36,252 nt of DNA from an archaeon. Its GTDB lineage: Archaea > Asgardarchaeota > Heimdallarchaeia > Hodarchaeales > S146-22. A program made the position numbers and the translations under genes. The stretch lies in contig JAJRXH010000754.1 in NCBI GenBank assembly GCA_024276395.1, positions 1 to 36,252 on the forward strand, in the 5' to 3' direction. The notes beneath the pieces are model-generated. The model searched no databases. It was not told the DNA's origin and was given only the letters and a program-made list of their open reading frames with translations. Below are positions 15,746 through 23,421 of this stretch, piece after piece (positions within the stretch are counted from its first letter, which is position 1; the number at the start of each line of letters is the position of its first letter).

Positions 15746-16168
15746 ATGTTCTCATCTTCAGCACGAATGCTCATGTACTGGATAAAATTGGCACGAAATG
15801 ACTTTCAAGCACATACTGAGAAAAGAATCCAACAAATCACGGGAATCTACATGGTGCTAGACATCATTGGACACATCTTAAACGTGGGACTCAGCGTTTT
15901 CCTCCCGGCGCAATATCAAGTAAACATTCTCTTGTTCACTGCCACTGTCCTTGGTCAAGCATATAACCTGCTTCTTTTCACGGTCTATTGTCTGCATGGA
16001 ACTAACGGAATCGGAATCATCATCAAAGATTATGGTATTGGCGGATCGTGGCAACAAGGCTTCATCACGATCATCCGAATAATTGCCTTCATTTTCTGGA
16101 TGCTCGGACTTAGTTACCTCTTGGCAGGCTATATAGGACTCGGTTTTGGCGTTCCTTCCATTGTCTAA
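15746..16168 (+). CDS. SdhD-like second membrane anchor subunit
   Basis: A ~140-residue membrane protein with three predicted helices. IQQITGIYMVLDIIGHIL and VYCLHGTNGIGIIIKDYGI parallel the two conserved anchor motifs of SdhC/D proteins, with a His in each (GHIL, LHGTNG) as candidate haem ligands. It sits about 30 bp after the SdhC-like gene in the same direction, as expected for a two-anchor complex II of type A or B. Start: ATG at 15728 is in frame, yet GGAGG at 15730-15734 supports ATG 15746. Its stop codon falls inside a 23-bp tandem duplication. Confidence 0.66.
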   Translation: MFSSSARMLMYWIKLARNDFQAHTEKRIQQITGIYMVLDIIGHILNVGLSVFLPAQYQVNILLFTATVLGQAYNLLLFTVYCLHGTNGIGIIIKDYGIGGSWQQGFITIIRIIAFIFWMLGLSYLLAGYIGLGFGVPSIV

Positions 16169-16205
16169 ACCGTCCTCATTCGATTGTCTAAACCGTCCTC
16201 ATTCG
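16160..16205. repeat. Exact 23-bp tandem duplication
   Basis: ATTGTCTAAACCGTCCTCAT-type unit of 23 bp occurs at 16160-16182 and again, perfectly, at 16183-16205. The first copy contains the stop codon of the SdhD-like gene. Confidence 0.9.
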
Positions 16206-16254
16206 CTGAGAATGACCAAGAAGAAGCCACTCCCGTCTTCCCATCAATCATGAC

Positions 16255-16264
16255 AATATATAAG
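16255..16264 (+). promoter_or_regulatory. TATA element upstream of initiator tRNA
   Basis: AATATATAAG lies ~62 bp before the first tRNA base. Transcription would start near 16285 and give a ~40-nt leader before tRNA processing. Position is plausible but unproven. Confidence 0.4.
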
Positions 16265-16325
16265 AACGTGCTCTCAGATAAAGTATCATGGGCAAAGGTC
16301 ACCTCTTGAAAAAACGCTATTTGGG

Positions 16326-16433
16326 AGCGGCGTGGGCTAGCCAGGCCTAGAATTCTGCCATGGCTGGCAGTATGGGCAAGCCGCCGGGCTCATAACCCGG
16401 AGATCCCTGGTTCAAATCCAGGCGCCGCTACCA
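16326..16433 (+). tRNA. Initiator tRNA-Met(CAU) with a D-loop insertion
   Basis: Acceptor AGCGGCG pairs with CGCCGCT, with the A1-U72 pair of archaeal and eukaryotic initiators. The anticodon stem CCGGG/CCCGG has the three G-C pairs of initiators around loop CTCATAA. The T arm is CCTGG-TTCAAAT-CCAGG, followed by A73 and an encoded CCA. The D stem GGCT/AGCC is intact, but the D loop between 16339 and 16378 is ~40 nt instead of 8-13, so an insertion of roughly 27-31 nt must be removed. A short T-run follows at 16443-16447. Confidence 0.92.
16352..16378 (+). other. Putative ~27-nt intron in the initiator tRNA D loop
   Basis: The insertion contains the hairpin CTGCCA-TGGC-TGGCAG (16356-16371 region). 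A bulge-helix-bulge can be drawn with central helix CCTA/TGGG (one G-U), bulges GAA and CAA; cutting after the second bulge base gives a mature D loop AGCCAGGCCTAGA closed by GGCT/AGCC. That loop is long (13 nt), so a 31-nt intron starting after AGCCAGG remains possible. Boundaries are therefore uncertain by a few bases. Confidence 0.5.
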
Positions 16434-17246
16434 GCGGCCTTATTTTTCTTTTCATAATATTTTTATTTATCCTCATTTGGTGTTTTTTTGCTGTCATTCA
16501 AATGTTTTTCATTTTCATTGAACACGACAAAGATGCGCGGGAAAGTTGCGATATAATACTCATTCACCTAATTTCTCTTGAAAAGCAATTTCTCTTGAAA
16601 GGCACGCACGTTAATCTTAATCTCAATGATACTATAATCTCAATGATACTATATAATTAATCATATATTTTCTAACAATTAAGAGATCGTCCGTGCAACA
16701 TCCTTCATTTTCCGTCATTCTTCCAAACAACGGATTCTTGGTATGACTAAAAGTAAACATGTGAGAAAACCTTAACATATCAATAATTCTGCCAACAAAT
16801 ACTTATCATGGAAAATCTTCCAACAATCATCTCCATCAAAGGCAGGAAAAGAAAACGCTAGCCTCTTATTTTTAACATCAACATGGAACTAAAGAATGAG
16901 TGGGATGGCAACAACACAAGATCTTAAAAATACATTCAAATATCTGTTAACACGTAAGATTTTACAACATTACATTCTCTCTTTTACCCAAATGAAGGAT
17001 GTGACAACAATGGATTCTAGAACGTATTAAAAATCGCAACACATCCCTCCTATGATCAATTCAGATGAACGGATTCTAAAAACATCAAGAATTCATCTCT
17101 CAAAACACATCATCACACTAAATGTCAAGATGCTGTGCTGCGGGCAAATCTTTGTTGCTTTCTCTGATATCAATCTGATATTCACTCCAATGCTCTATCT
17201 AAACATTTCTCACTTGAAAACAAGTTTTTCAAGGAAGAAAGGAAGA
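16434..17246. other. Spacer with short tandem duplications upstream of EF-2
   Basis: No credible gene. It holds two tandem pairs: AATTTCTCTTGAAAAGC at 16570 repeated at 16587 (16 of 17 bases), and AATCTCAATGATACTAT at 16619-16635 repeated exactly at 16636-16652. A 76-codon plus-strand frame at 17052-17282 has no ribosome binding site or protein-like pattern. Confidence 0.55.
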
Positions 17247-17287
17247 AAATATAAGCTATCTAAACTACCTTCAATGATTTGAAGGTA
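17247..17287 (+). promoter_or_regulatory. EF-2 promoter candidate with overlapping palindrome
   Basis: AAATATAAG (17247-17255) is a TATA candidate. About 10 bp on, TACCTTCAA (17266-17274) and TTGAAGGTA (17279-17287) form a perfect 9-bp inverted repeat around TGAT, right where transcription would start (~17275). It could be an operator or an RNA hairpin at the 5' end of the ~185-nt EF-2 leader. Confidence 0.45.
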
Positions 17288-17458
17288 ATTGAATTGAATC
17301 CATCAACAATCACATCATAAAGCATGTAAATAAAAAATGTGAAAAAATCCATACAAAAATAACCTACCAAAAACAAAATACCAACAAAATAACGATACTA
17401 AAACGAATGAATCACTTAACAAGTAAAAAATGACATCAAAAAGAGGCAGGTAACTAAT

Positions 17459-19900
17459 ATGGCAAAGTTTAAGGTAGAAGAAGCCGTTGAAATGATGAAA
17501 AAACTCGATTACGTACGTAATCTTGGTATCATCGCACATATTGACCATGGCAAGTCTACACTCTCTGATTCACTCCTTGCCAGCAGTGGTCTACTTTCTG
17601 AAGACATTGCCGGAATGGCACGTGCCACCGATACTCGTGAAGACGAGCAAGAACGTGGTATCACCATCAAGACTACTGGTATTAGCCTTGTCCACGAATA
17701 TGAAGGGAATACTTACATCATCAACTTGCAAGATACCCCAGGACACGTTGACTTCTCTGGCGAGGTAACATCTGCCCTAAGAGTTGTTGATGGTGCCCTC
17801 GTGGTGGTAGATGCTGTCGAAGGTGTTATGGTACAAACTGAAACAGTAACAAGACAGGCACTAATGGAATACGTTCGACCAGTTCTGATGATTAACAAGG
17901 TCGATCGCCTCATCACGGAAATGAAACTCCCCCCAGAAGAAGCCTATGAACGTTTCAAGCAAATCATCCGAGATTTTAACATTCTCATTGATACTTATGC
18001 TCCTCCAGAATTCAAGCAAAAATGGCGTGTTGATCCCCGAGAAGGTACCGTGGCATTTGGATCTGCCTTCCACCGATTCGGTGTAACTGTTCCTATGCTC
18101 GCACGAGTATGGGCAGAAAAAACTGGCAAGAACCCACAAACACTCGTCAAAGGGCTTTGGCAAAAGAAAAACTTCGTCCAAGGAGTACTGAATCCCCTCT
18201 ATCAGATTTATGAAGCGGCTTTCAACAAGGACATCGAATTCCTCAAGAAAGTGACCAAGCAACTCGGAATCCGTCTCACGGAAGATGATTACCGTCTTAA
18301 CGAAAAAGAACTTGCCAAGAAAGTTCTCTCTCAATGGATGCCCGTCGAGGTGGCAGTTCTCGACATGGTTTGTAAGCACTTACCCTCACCGAAAGAAGCA
18401 CAAAAATACCGCATTCCAGCCATTTGGGAAGGAGACATTGAAAGCGATGTTGGTAAATCAATGATTAATGCCGACAAGGATGGCCCTCTCATGATTGTTA
18501 TCTCCAAGATGATTCCCATGAGGGCCAAACAAATCGTTGCCATGGGACGCATTTTCTCAGGAACGGTGAGATCTGGTCACAAGGTAAACGTCCTCATGCC
18601 TGGATATGTTCCAGGTACTGGTGACAAAGACCGAAGATTCGGCGCAAACATTCAGATGGCCGCCATATTGATGGGAAAAGATACCGAACGCGTTGAAGAA
18701 CTGATTGCGGGAAACATCGTGGCCCTCTACGGCCTCCGAGGAGCCGTGGCCTCAGCCACCATCACCGATCTCGATGACGTGATGCCCTTCAAGGCACTGA
18801 CTTTTGCCGTTGAACCAGTGGTTCGTGTTGCTCTTGAACCTGAAAAGCCCTCTGACCTACCCAAGCTGGCTGATGGTCTTCGGTTAATGCAACTCATCGA
18901 TCCATCACTTCATGCTGAAATTAATGAAGAAACTGGTGAATACATTCTTGCTGGCACTGGAGAATTGCACATCGAAATCGCTGTCAAGGACTTGCAAGAT
19001 CTCCAACGCATCAAAGTCCGACAATCGCAACCCATTGTCGTCTTTCGAGAATCTGTTGAAGGTACCTCTGAATTCCCCGCCCTTGCCAAGAGTCCTAACA
19101 AGCACAATCGTATCTGGATGATTGCTGAACCACTTGACGAAGAGTCCATCCAGCTTATTGAAAGGGGTGAAGTCAGTCAATACATGGATCGCAAGCAGCT
19201 AGCACGTGTCCTCAGGGAAAAAGCCAACTGGAATACTGATGAAGGACGCAATGTTTGGGCCTTTGGACCCACTGATAACGAGCCCAATGTCCTCATTGAC
19301 GCTACCAAGGGTGTACAATACCTCCGTGAAGTAAAAGATTACATTAATCAAGGATTCCGATGGGCTGCCAAGGAAGGACCCCTATCTGGAGAACCATTCT
19401 ATGGCATCAAATTCAAGATAACAGATGTGCAATTGCATGAAGATCCAGTTCACCGTGGCGCGGGCCAGATTATGCCGACTGCCAGACGAGCGTGCTTTGG
19501 ATCAATGCTTCTTGCCAAACCGATCCTCTTGGAACCCATTTATCGAGTGGAAGTCCAAGTTCCCGAAACGTATCTTGGTGGTGTTTACAAGGTCATTACC
19601 AAGCGTCGCGGTAATATCATAGATACCAAGCGTCGCGAGGGCACACCCATCCAAATTGTCATTGGTGAAGTTCCTGTTGCCGAATCATTTGGTATTGTAG
19701 CTGAATTGCGTTCCGAGACCAGTGGATCGGCATTCACTCAGATGATTTTCAGTCATTGGGCAAAAGTTCCTGGAGATCCAATGAAACCAGCATCTGAAGG
19801 CGGTGGTCTTGCTCGAGAGTACGTTGAACAAGTCCGTAAGCGAAAGGGCTATCCTAGCATGACCCCGCCCAAACCAGAGGATTATTATGACAAACTTTAG
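17459..19900 (+). CDS. fusA: Translation elongation factor 2 (aEF-2, eukaryote-like)
   Basis: An 813-residue ribosomal translocase GTPase. G1 is AHIDHGKST (26-34), the DTREDEQERGIT switch I region follows, G3 is DTPGH (92-96), G4 is NKVD (146-149). Domain IV carries the diphthamide loop EDPVHRGAGQIMP with His665, the residue converted to diphthamide. The stretch after it (PTARRACFGSMLLAKPILLE) and the later FSHWAKVPGDP follow eukaryotic eEF2 (PTARR..., F.HW...PGDP) rather than usual archaeal EF-2, and the end QVRKRKGYPS...DYYDKL resembles RKRKG...DNFLDKL. Length is between typical archaeal (~730) and eukaryotic (~845) proteins. Appears monocistronic, with a long leader and a T-run terminator. 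Confidence 0.97.
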   Translation: MAKFKVEEAVEMMKKLDYVRNLGIIAHIDHGKSTLSDSLLASSGLLSEDIAGMARATDTREDEQERGITIKTTGISLVHEYEGNTYIINLQDTPGHVDFSGEVTSALRVVDGALVVVDAVEGVMVQTETVTRQALMEYVRPVLMINKVDRLITEMKLPPEEAYERFKQIIRDFNILIDTYAPPEFKQKWRVDPREGTVAFGSAFHRFGVTVPMLARVWAEKTGKNPQTLVKGLWQKKNFVQGVLNPLYQIYEAAFNKDIEFLKKVTKQLGIRLTEDDYRLNEKELAKKVLSQWMPVEVAVLDMVCKHLPSPKEAQKYRIPAIWEGDIESDVGKSMINADKDGPLMIVISKMIPMRAKQIVAMGRIFSGTVRSGHKVNVLMPGYVPGTGDKDRRFGANIQMAAILMGKDTERVEELIAGNIVALYGLRGAVASATITDLDDVMPFKALTFAVEPVVRVALEPEKPSDLPKLADGLRLMQLIDPSLHAEINEETGEYILAGTGELHIEIAVKDLQDLQRIKVRQSQPIVVFRESVEGTSEFPALAKSPNKHNRIWMIAEPLDEESIQLIERGEVSQYMDRKQLARVLREKANWNTDEGRNVWAFGPTDNEPNVLIDATKGVQYLREVKDYINQGFRWAAKEGPLSGEPFYGIKFKITDVQLHEDPVHRGAGQIMPTARRACFGSMLLAKPILLEPIYRVEVQVPETYLGGVYKVITKRRGNIIDTKRREGTPIQIVIGEVPVAESFGIVAELRSETSGSAFTQMIFSHWAKVPGDPMKPASEGGGLAREYVEQVRKRKGYPSMTPPKPEDYYDKL

Positions 19901-19935
19901 ATCCTCTAAATAACCAAAATCATTGAATAAAAGCA

Positions 19936-19958
19936 TTTTTTTCACCTTTTTCCCTTTT
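19936..19958 (+). terminator. Oligo-T terminator after EF-2
   Basis: Three T-runs (seven, five and four T) separated by C-rich triplets begin 36 bp after the EF-2 stop. No hairpin is needed for archaeal T-run termination. Confidence 0.6.
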
Positions 19959-20105
19959 AAATTAGCTCTTTCCATCATCCAGTTTTTCCTATTTTCCCTT
20001 TCTTTACAAGAAATTCTCTCATAACCTAGAGATATCGTGTTCCTGTGTCCTCAGCAACGATAAACTGAATGGAGTCATCATTGCCCTATTGAAACTCATC
20101 AAAAT

Positions 20106-20321
20106 TCACGTAATACCTCGTAAATATTTCACTCCACCATCACGACAATGTAGATGAAAATACCGAATATTCCACTGCAGAAACATTGTTAACCAATCCT
20201 GCAAGGAATAAATTACAAAAAAATTAGCCATCAACCAAAATGAAATGAATAAAAGCATCATAAATTGTCCAAAAATCACTAAAAAGTAATTTCGGGATGG
20301 AGGTAACTCACTCCTCTTCAT
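20106..20321 (-). CDS. Possible small membrane protein
   Basis: A 71-codon frame in an otherwise empty 570-bp spacer. Residues ~12-52 are strongly hydrophobic (LVIFGQFMMLLFISFWLMAN and FFVIYSLQDWLTMFL), enough for one or two membrane helices. There is no clear ribosome binding site before the ATG and no family resemblance, so it may be a chance product of AT-rich DNA. Confidence 0.25.
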   Translation of the reverse strand: MKRSELPPSRNYFLVIFGQFMMLLFISFWLMANFFVIYSLQDWLTMFLQWNIRYFHLHCRDGGVKYLRGIT

Positions 20322-20528
20322 AAAGCACTAATGTTCAAATTTCATCTCAAATTAGACGATTTTTAATGAAATAAGCAATGATGGAGAAAAATGGACAAAT
20401 CACAAAATAAACGTTTTATTATCCAGTTTATCATTATTTACAATTAATATCTTCATTTCGGGTAATATTTCTAGATCCCTTAAAAAAATAACCAACACCA
20501 TTATTTATTCATAGAGAGGTTTCATCTG

Positions 20529-20969
20529 ATGCCAGACTATCAAGGAATGTTCATCGTGATTTTTGCAGACTTTGGTCCCAAGGTAATTTTCAATTCGTCA
20601 ATTCTACCAGGTGATCTAGCACTTAACTTCGGAGTGCAGGGTCTCACGGCGCTTCAGCGCGGAGAAAATGAAACCTTGTATGGCCCACTCCCAGTTCCAC
20701 AACCGGGAATACTTGGATTGGTTCTAACGATGCGAATATTAGTGAAAAAGTCAATGGACAAGCGCTTTGTCAAATCAGGTCGTCCCGTGAACGTGTGGAT
20801 TCTCATAACAAAGACAATGCTTCATCGCGTGTTCGCACGATGGAATACCGTGGAAAGTGGACTCCGACGAATCATTCATCAATTATCATTGAAAAGCGAT
20901 GATGATCTCGTTGCCATCAAGCTTACTGAATTCGAGCGTAGAACCAGATCATTGCTTGAAAATATTTAG
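20529..20969 (+). CDS. Small longin-like protein (putative)
   Basis: A 146-residue soluble protein with the layout of a longin-type fold: an N-terminal strand-rich part (MFIVIFADFGPKVIFNSS), a helix LNFGVQGLTALQRGE, the loop LYGPLPVPQPG, strands ILGLVLTMRILVKK and VNVWILITKT, and C-terminal helices. I recognise no catalytic motif. Longin and roadblock folds act as platforms for small GTPases and trafficking factors in eukaryotes and are plentiful in Asgard archaea. AGAGGT lies 8 bases before the ATG. The family call is a resemblance in pattern, not a firm match; it could be another small alpha/beta fold. Confidence 0.45.
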   Translation: MPDYQGMFIVIFADFGPKVIFNSSILPGDLALNFGVQGLTALQRGENETLYGPLPVPQPGILGLVLTMRILVKKSMDKRFVKSGRPVNVWILITKTMLHRVFARWNTVESGLRRIIHQLSLKSDDDLVAIKLTEFERRTRSLLENI

Positions 20970-21548
20970 ATTCACTCTTCTTTTAGAAAACAGTCATCGA
21001 TACATCACGTTCTCATGACAAGCTAGTAAAATATCAGGATCTATCATAAATATAAGTTCATATAATCAATTCTATTAATGCTTAAATAGAAATTGGTCAG
21101 AGTTTACTGAATTCTTCCTCAACAAAGAGAGTTATTCAGTTCTCCCCGTCATTTAAAAGATGTTTTTATAAACCTATTCTTCCTTTAAATGCTCCAAGGA
21201 CAAGTGAATGACTTTCTCCAACAAATGGGGAAATCTTTTTCAGTTCTTCTTTAGTGAATTCTTACTAAAAGAAGTTCTCTTTTAATTAAACCTTTTGGGT
21301 TAGATTTTTAAAAAACAAGTGTTGAGGCGTCTTGAAAGAGAATGCAAAACCTTCCAACCAGATGTGGAGTCGAATCAAAGATAAATTAAATTTCATTTGC
21401 ATCTTGATCAGTGATTTCAATGTTAATTCATCATCACAAGTCACTCTCTCCCCGAATCTTTAACCTCATGAACAATTCACAATGGCACTCTTTCTTTCCT
21501 CCGTAAAAGGATAAAGATGGAATTGGAGGGGCTGCATGAATTAACATT
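20970..21548. other. Spacer containing element copy B
   Basis: Contains the MITE-like element at 21127-21218 and otherwise no gene. A strong GGAGGGG at 21525-21531 precedes ATG AAT TAA (21536) before the ATG of the membrane protein at 21549; the site more likely serves the latter. Confidence 0.45.
21127..21218. repeat. MITE-like element, copy B
   Basis: A 92-bp copy of the family: entry GAGAGTTATTCAGTTCTCC, core TTTAAAAGATGTTTTTATAA, exit CTCCAAGGACAAGTGAATGA. Ends are imperfect inverted repeats (GAGAGTTATTCA against GAGAAAGTCATTCA). It lies in a spacer and interrupts no visible gene. Confidence 0.7.
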
Positions 21549-22631
21549 ATGGAAATTTCTTACTTCATTAGAGGAGCGACCATCGTTGGTCTAGGGTTTG
21601 GGTTCTGGTATCTTTCCGCATTAGCACTATGGGATCACTTCACCCGACTAAGGTCCGTGAATTATATTGGTCTGGGATTTTTCTTCATAGGTCTTGGGAC
21701 CCTTAGTTATATAATGCGTCTCACCACATCAATCCCTGACATCACCATAGTAGGGCTGTCATCCCTGTTAAACAGCATCGGATTTTTCTTTGTCTGGATT
21801 CATTTCCAGTTCATTTCCAAGAAAATGTTTTCCATCCCAGTTTTTTCGATATTACTCATAATGTTGGCTGTCACGTCAGCATTCACAGTATTTCACGTGT
21901 TGTTTCTCCACCAGCAAATCTTCATCGACCTCTCCATCGCCAGCCTTGTCATCCTCAGCTCAATTAGTCTCTGTTTCCCGATAAAAACGGGAATTTCTGA
22001 ATATTGCCGCCGTCGTGATTGGTTATCATTGATCGAAGGGAAAAGTTTCTTGTTTCTCCTTACTGCCGTCATTGGATATTCTACATCTCATTTCACAAAA
22101 ATGACACCATTATTGTGGCTCTCTCACTTGCTATTAGTTATCAGTGCTGGCTGTCTTATCGGACTTTACACGTGGCATCCACGATTGATGCATCGCATCC
22201 CCTTCAAGGTAGGATATTTATTAGGACTCCATGACAGTGGACTTTTTTTCTTCAAGAAGGAGGTACAAACAACTTTCTTGAAACATGATGAACGAACGAG
22301 AAAAAAAATGCAGTATCTATCCAGCATCTTTTCAGCCATTGATACCCTGTTCAAACACATTCTCATGCAGGATATCGTGTATACGGCTCAAAGAAGCCTA
22401 TTCGTTGAAGTATTGTTCATTCGTGACCCAAAAAAACAGCTAGGCTATATCCTCATTGCTGAAAAGCATTCTTATTACTTGAAACAAGCCCTCAAGATAC
22501 TTCTAAAAATGACACCTAGAAGCTTGCTACTAACAGATATCAATGACACTGACTCCGTGCTGATAGATCAACAGCGAATTAATGAAAAACTCATGCCATT
22601 GGTTGAAAACATTTTTCCAGGTTTAAGCTGA
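21549..22631 (+). CDS. Multi-span membrane protein with a longin/roadblock-like tail
   Basis: A 360-residue protein. Residues ~1-220 hold about seven hydrophobic helices (for example IVGLGFGFWYLSALALWDH, LGFFFIGLGTLSYIM, IPVFSILLIMLAV, SHLLLVISAGCLIGLY). Residues ~222-360 are soluble: GLHDSGLFFFKK, YLSSIFSAIDTLFKHIL and LGYILIAEKHSYYLKQAL follow the strand-helix-strand pattern of longin/roadblock sensor domains, which often open with DSGLPLFS-like strands and a SGFLSAI-like helix. A membrane-tethered GTPase platform is a reasonable guess. The last residues and the stop codon (22629-22631) come from a 79-bp tandem duplication; without it the protein would end about 17 residues later. Confidence 0.6.
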   Translation: MEISYFIRGATIVGLGFGFWYLSALALWDHFTRLRSVNYIGLGFFFIGLGTLSYIMRLTTSIPDITIVGLSSLLNSIGFFFVWIHFQFISKKMFSIPVFSILLIMLAVTSAFTVFHVLFLHQQIFIDLSIASLVILSSISLCFPIKTGISEYCRRRDWLSLIEGKSFLFLLTAVIGYSTSHFTKMTPLLWLSHLLLVISAGCLIGLYTWHPRLMHRIPFKVGYLLGLHDSGLFFFKKEVQTTFLKHDERTRKKMQYLSSIFSAIDTLFKHILMQDIVYTAQRSLFVEVLFIRDPKKQLGYILIAEKHSYYLKQALKILLKMTPRSLLLTDINDTDSVLIDQQRINEKLMPLVENIFPGLS

Positions 22632-22706
22632 CTCCGTGCTGATAGATCAACAGCGAATTAATGAAAAACTCATGCCATTGGTTGAAAACATTTTTCCAGG
22701 TTTAAG
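22549..22706. repeat. Exact 79-bp tandem duplication at the 3' end of the membrane-protein gene
   Basis: 22549-22627 is repeated base for base at 22628-22706, starting CTGACTCCGTGCTGATAG and ending TTTCCAGGTTTAAG. 79 is not a multiple of three; the junction creates the present stop codon AGC TGA. The absence of any difference between copies implies a very recent event or an assembly artefact. Confidence 0.93.
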
Positions 22707-22728
22707 AGATCACAGAAAAAAAGAATCA

Positions 22729-22819
22729 GAGAGTTATTCAGTTATTCCTTTCTTTTAAAAAGTGTTTTTAAAAGAAGCCATGCTCCATTAAATACATCAA
22801 GGACAAGTGAATAACTCTC
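22729..22819. repeat. MITE-like element, copy C
   Basis: A 91-bp copy with the best ends: GAGAGTTATTCA at the left and its exact reverse complement TGAATAACTCTC at the right (12-bp terminal inverted repeats). Inside are TTTTAAAAAGTGTTTTTAAAA, itself palindromic, and the shared exit CAAGGACAAGTGAATAAC. It abuts the membrane-protein gene on one side and a gene fragment on the other. Confidence 0.75.
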
Positions 22820-23166
22820 GATCAATTTTCAGAAGATTGCTCGATCAAGAACTTAAGTGCGGATTTTTCAAGGGAAAAAGTTATTCGATGTATTCATGTA
22901 GAAATCCAAATAACAGACCAGCTGTTGTTTTTTTGGCCGATGAAATACCTATTTATCTACAAATGGCTGCCCAAAAATTCTTGGAAAACTTACCAGAGAC
23001 CGTGAAACAACTGGAAGATGAAGGGAATTATCGAACGACAAAAGATACATCATTTGATTCTTCTTGTCTTTCAAAGAATGTTCCTTCCTGTCTTTCAAAG
23101 AATGTTCCCATATTTAGATGCATCCATCTCATCTTATCATTAAACTCCATCCAAGTAACTAATTAG
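22820..23166 (+). pseudogene. Fragment of a longin-like gene, 5' end replaced by the element
   Basis: The frame enters from the element (a GTG at 22807 lies inside it) and is open for ~115 codons. PAVVFLADEIPIYLQMAAQKF resembles the tail-domain stretch GYILIAEKHSYYLKQALKIL of the upstream membrane protein in spacing and hydrophobic pattern, so this may be the 3' part of a related gene. No start or ribosome binding site of its own is visible. Near the end an in-frame 24-bp duplication gives SCLSKNVP twice. Most likely a decaying remnant. Confidence 0.45.
23065..23108. repeat. 24-bp tandem duplication
   Basis: TGTCTTTCAAAGAATGTTCC at 23065 recurs exactly at 23089, period 24, in frame with the gene fragment. 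Confidence 0.85.
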
Positions 23167-23421
23167 TAACATTCTTCTCCATAGGGCATTCAACTAAAAT
23201 TATCGAACCATTGAAGTTCAAAAAACAAGTTCACATTGTTTTCCGAGTGATGAGACGATTATCAAAACTATCTACCTTGCTAACAGATCAACGTGAACCA
23301 AAATAGAGATAATAAAAAAAGAAAAAATGTGGAAATCACGACCACAAGGCAACCAACACTGATTTAACTAATCTCATCGATTTCTGATTGATAATTTTGT
23401 TCTAACTAAGATATATTAACT

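Noticed and set aside
16160..16652. Repeats as a CRISPR array
   Set aside because: Each repeat has only two copies with no spacers, and unit sequences differ between sites.
17052..17282. 76-codon plus-strand frame upstream of EF-2
   Set aside because: No ribosome binding site, random-looking composition, and it overlaps the probable EF-2 promoter and palindrome.
21536..21544. ATG AAT TAA just after a strong GGAGGGG
   Set aside because: Two-codon frame; the site is better explained as serving the membrane-protein start at 21549, despite the longer spacing.
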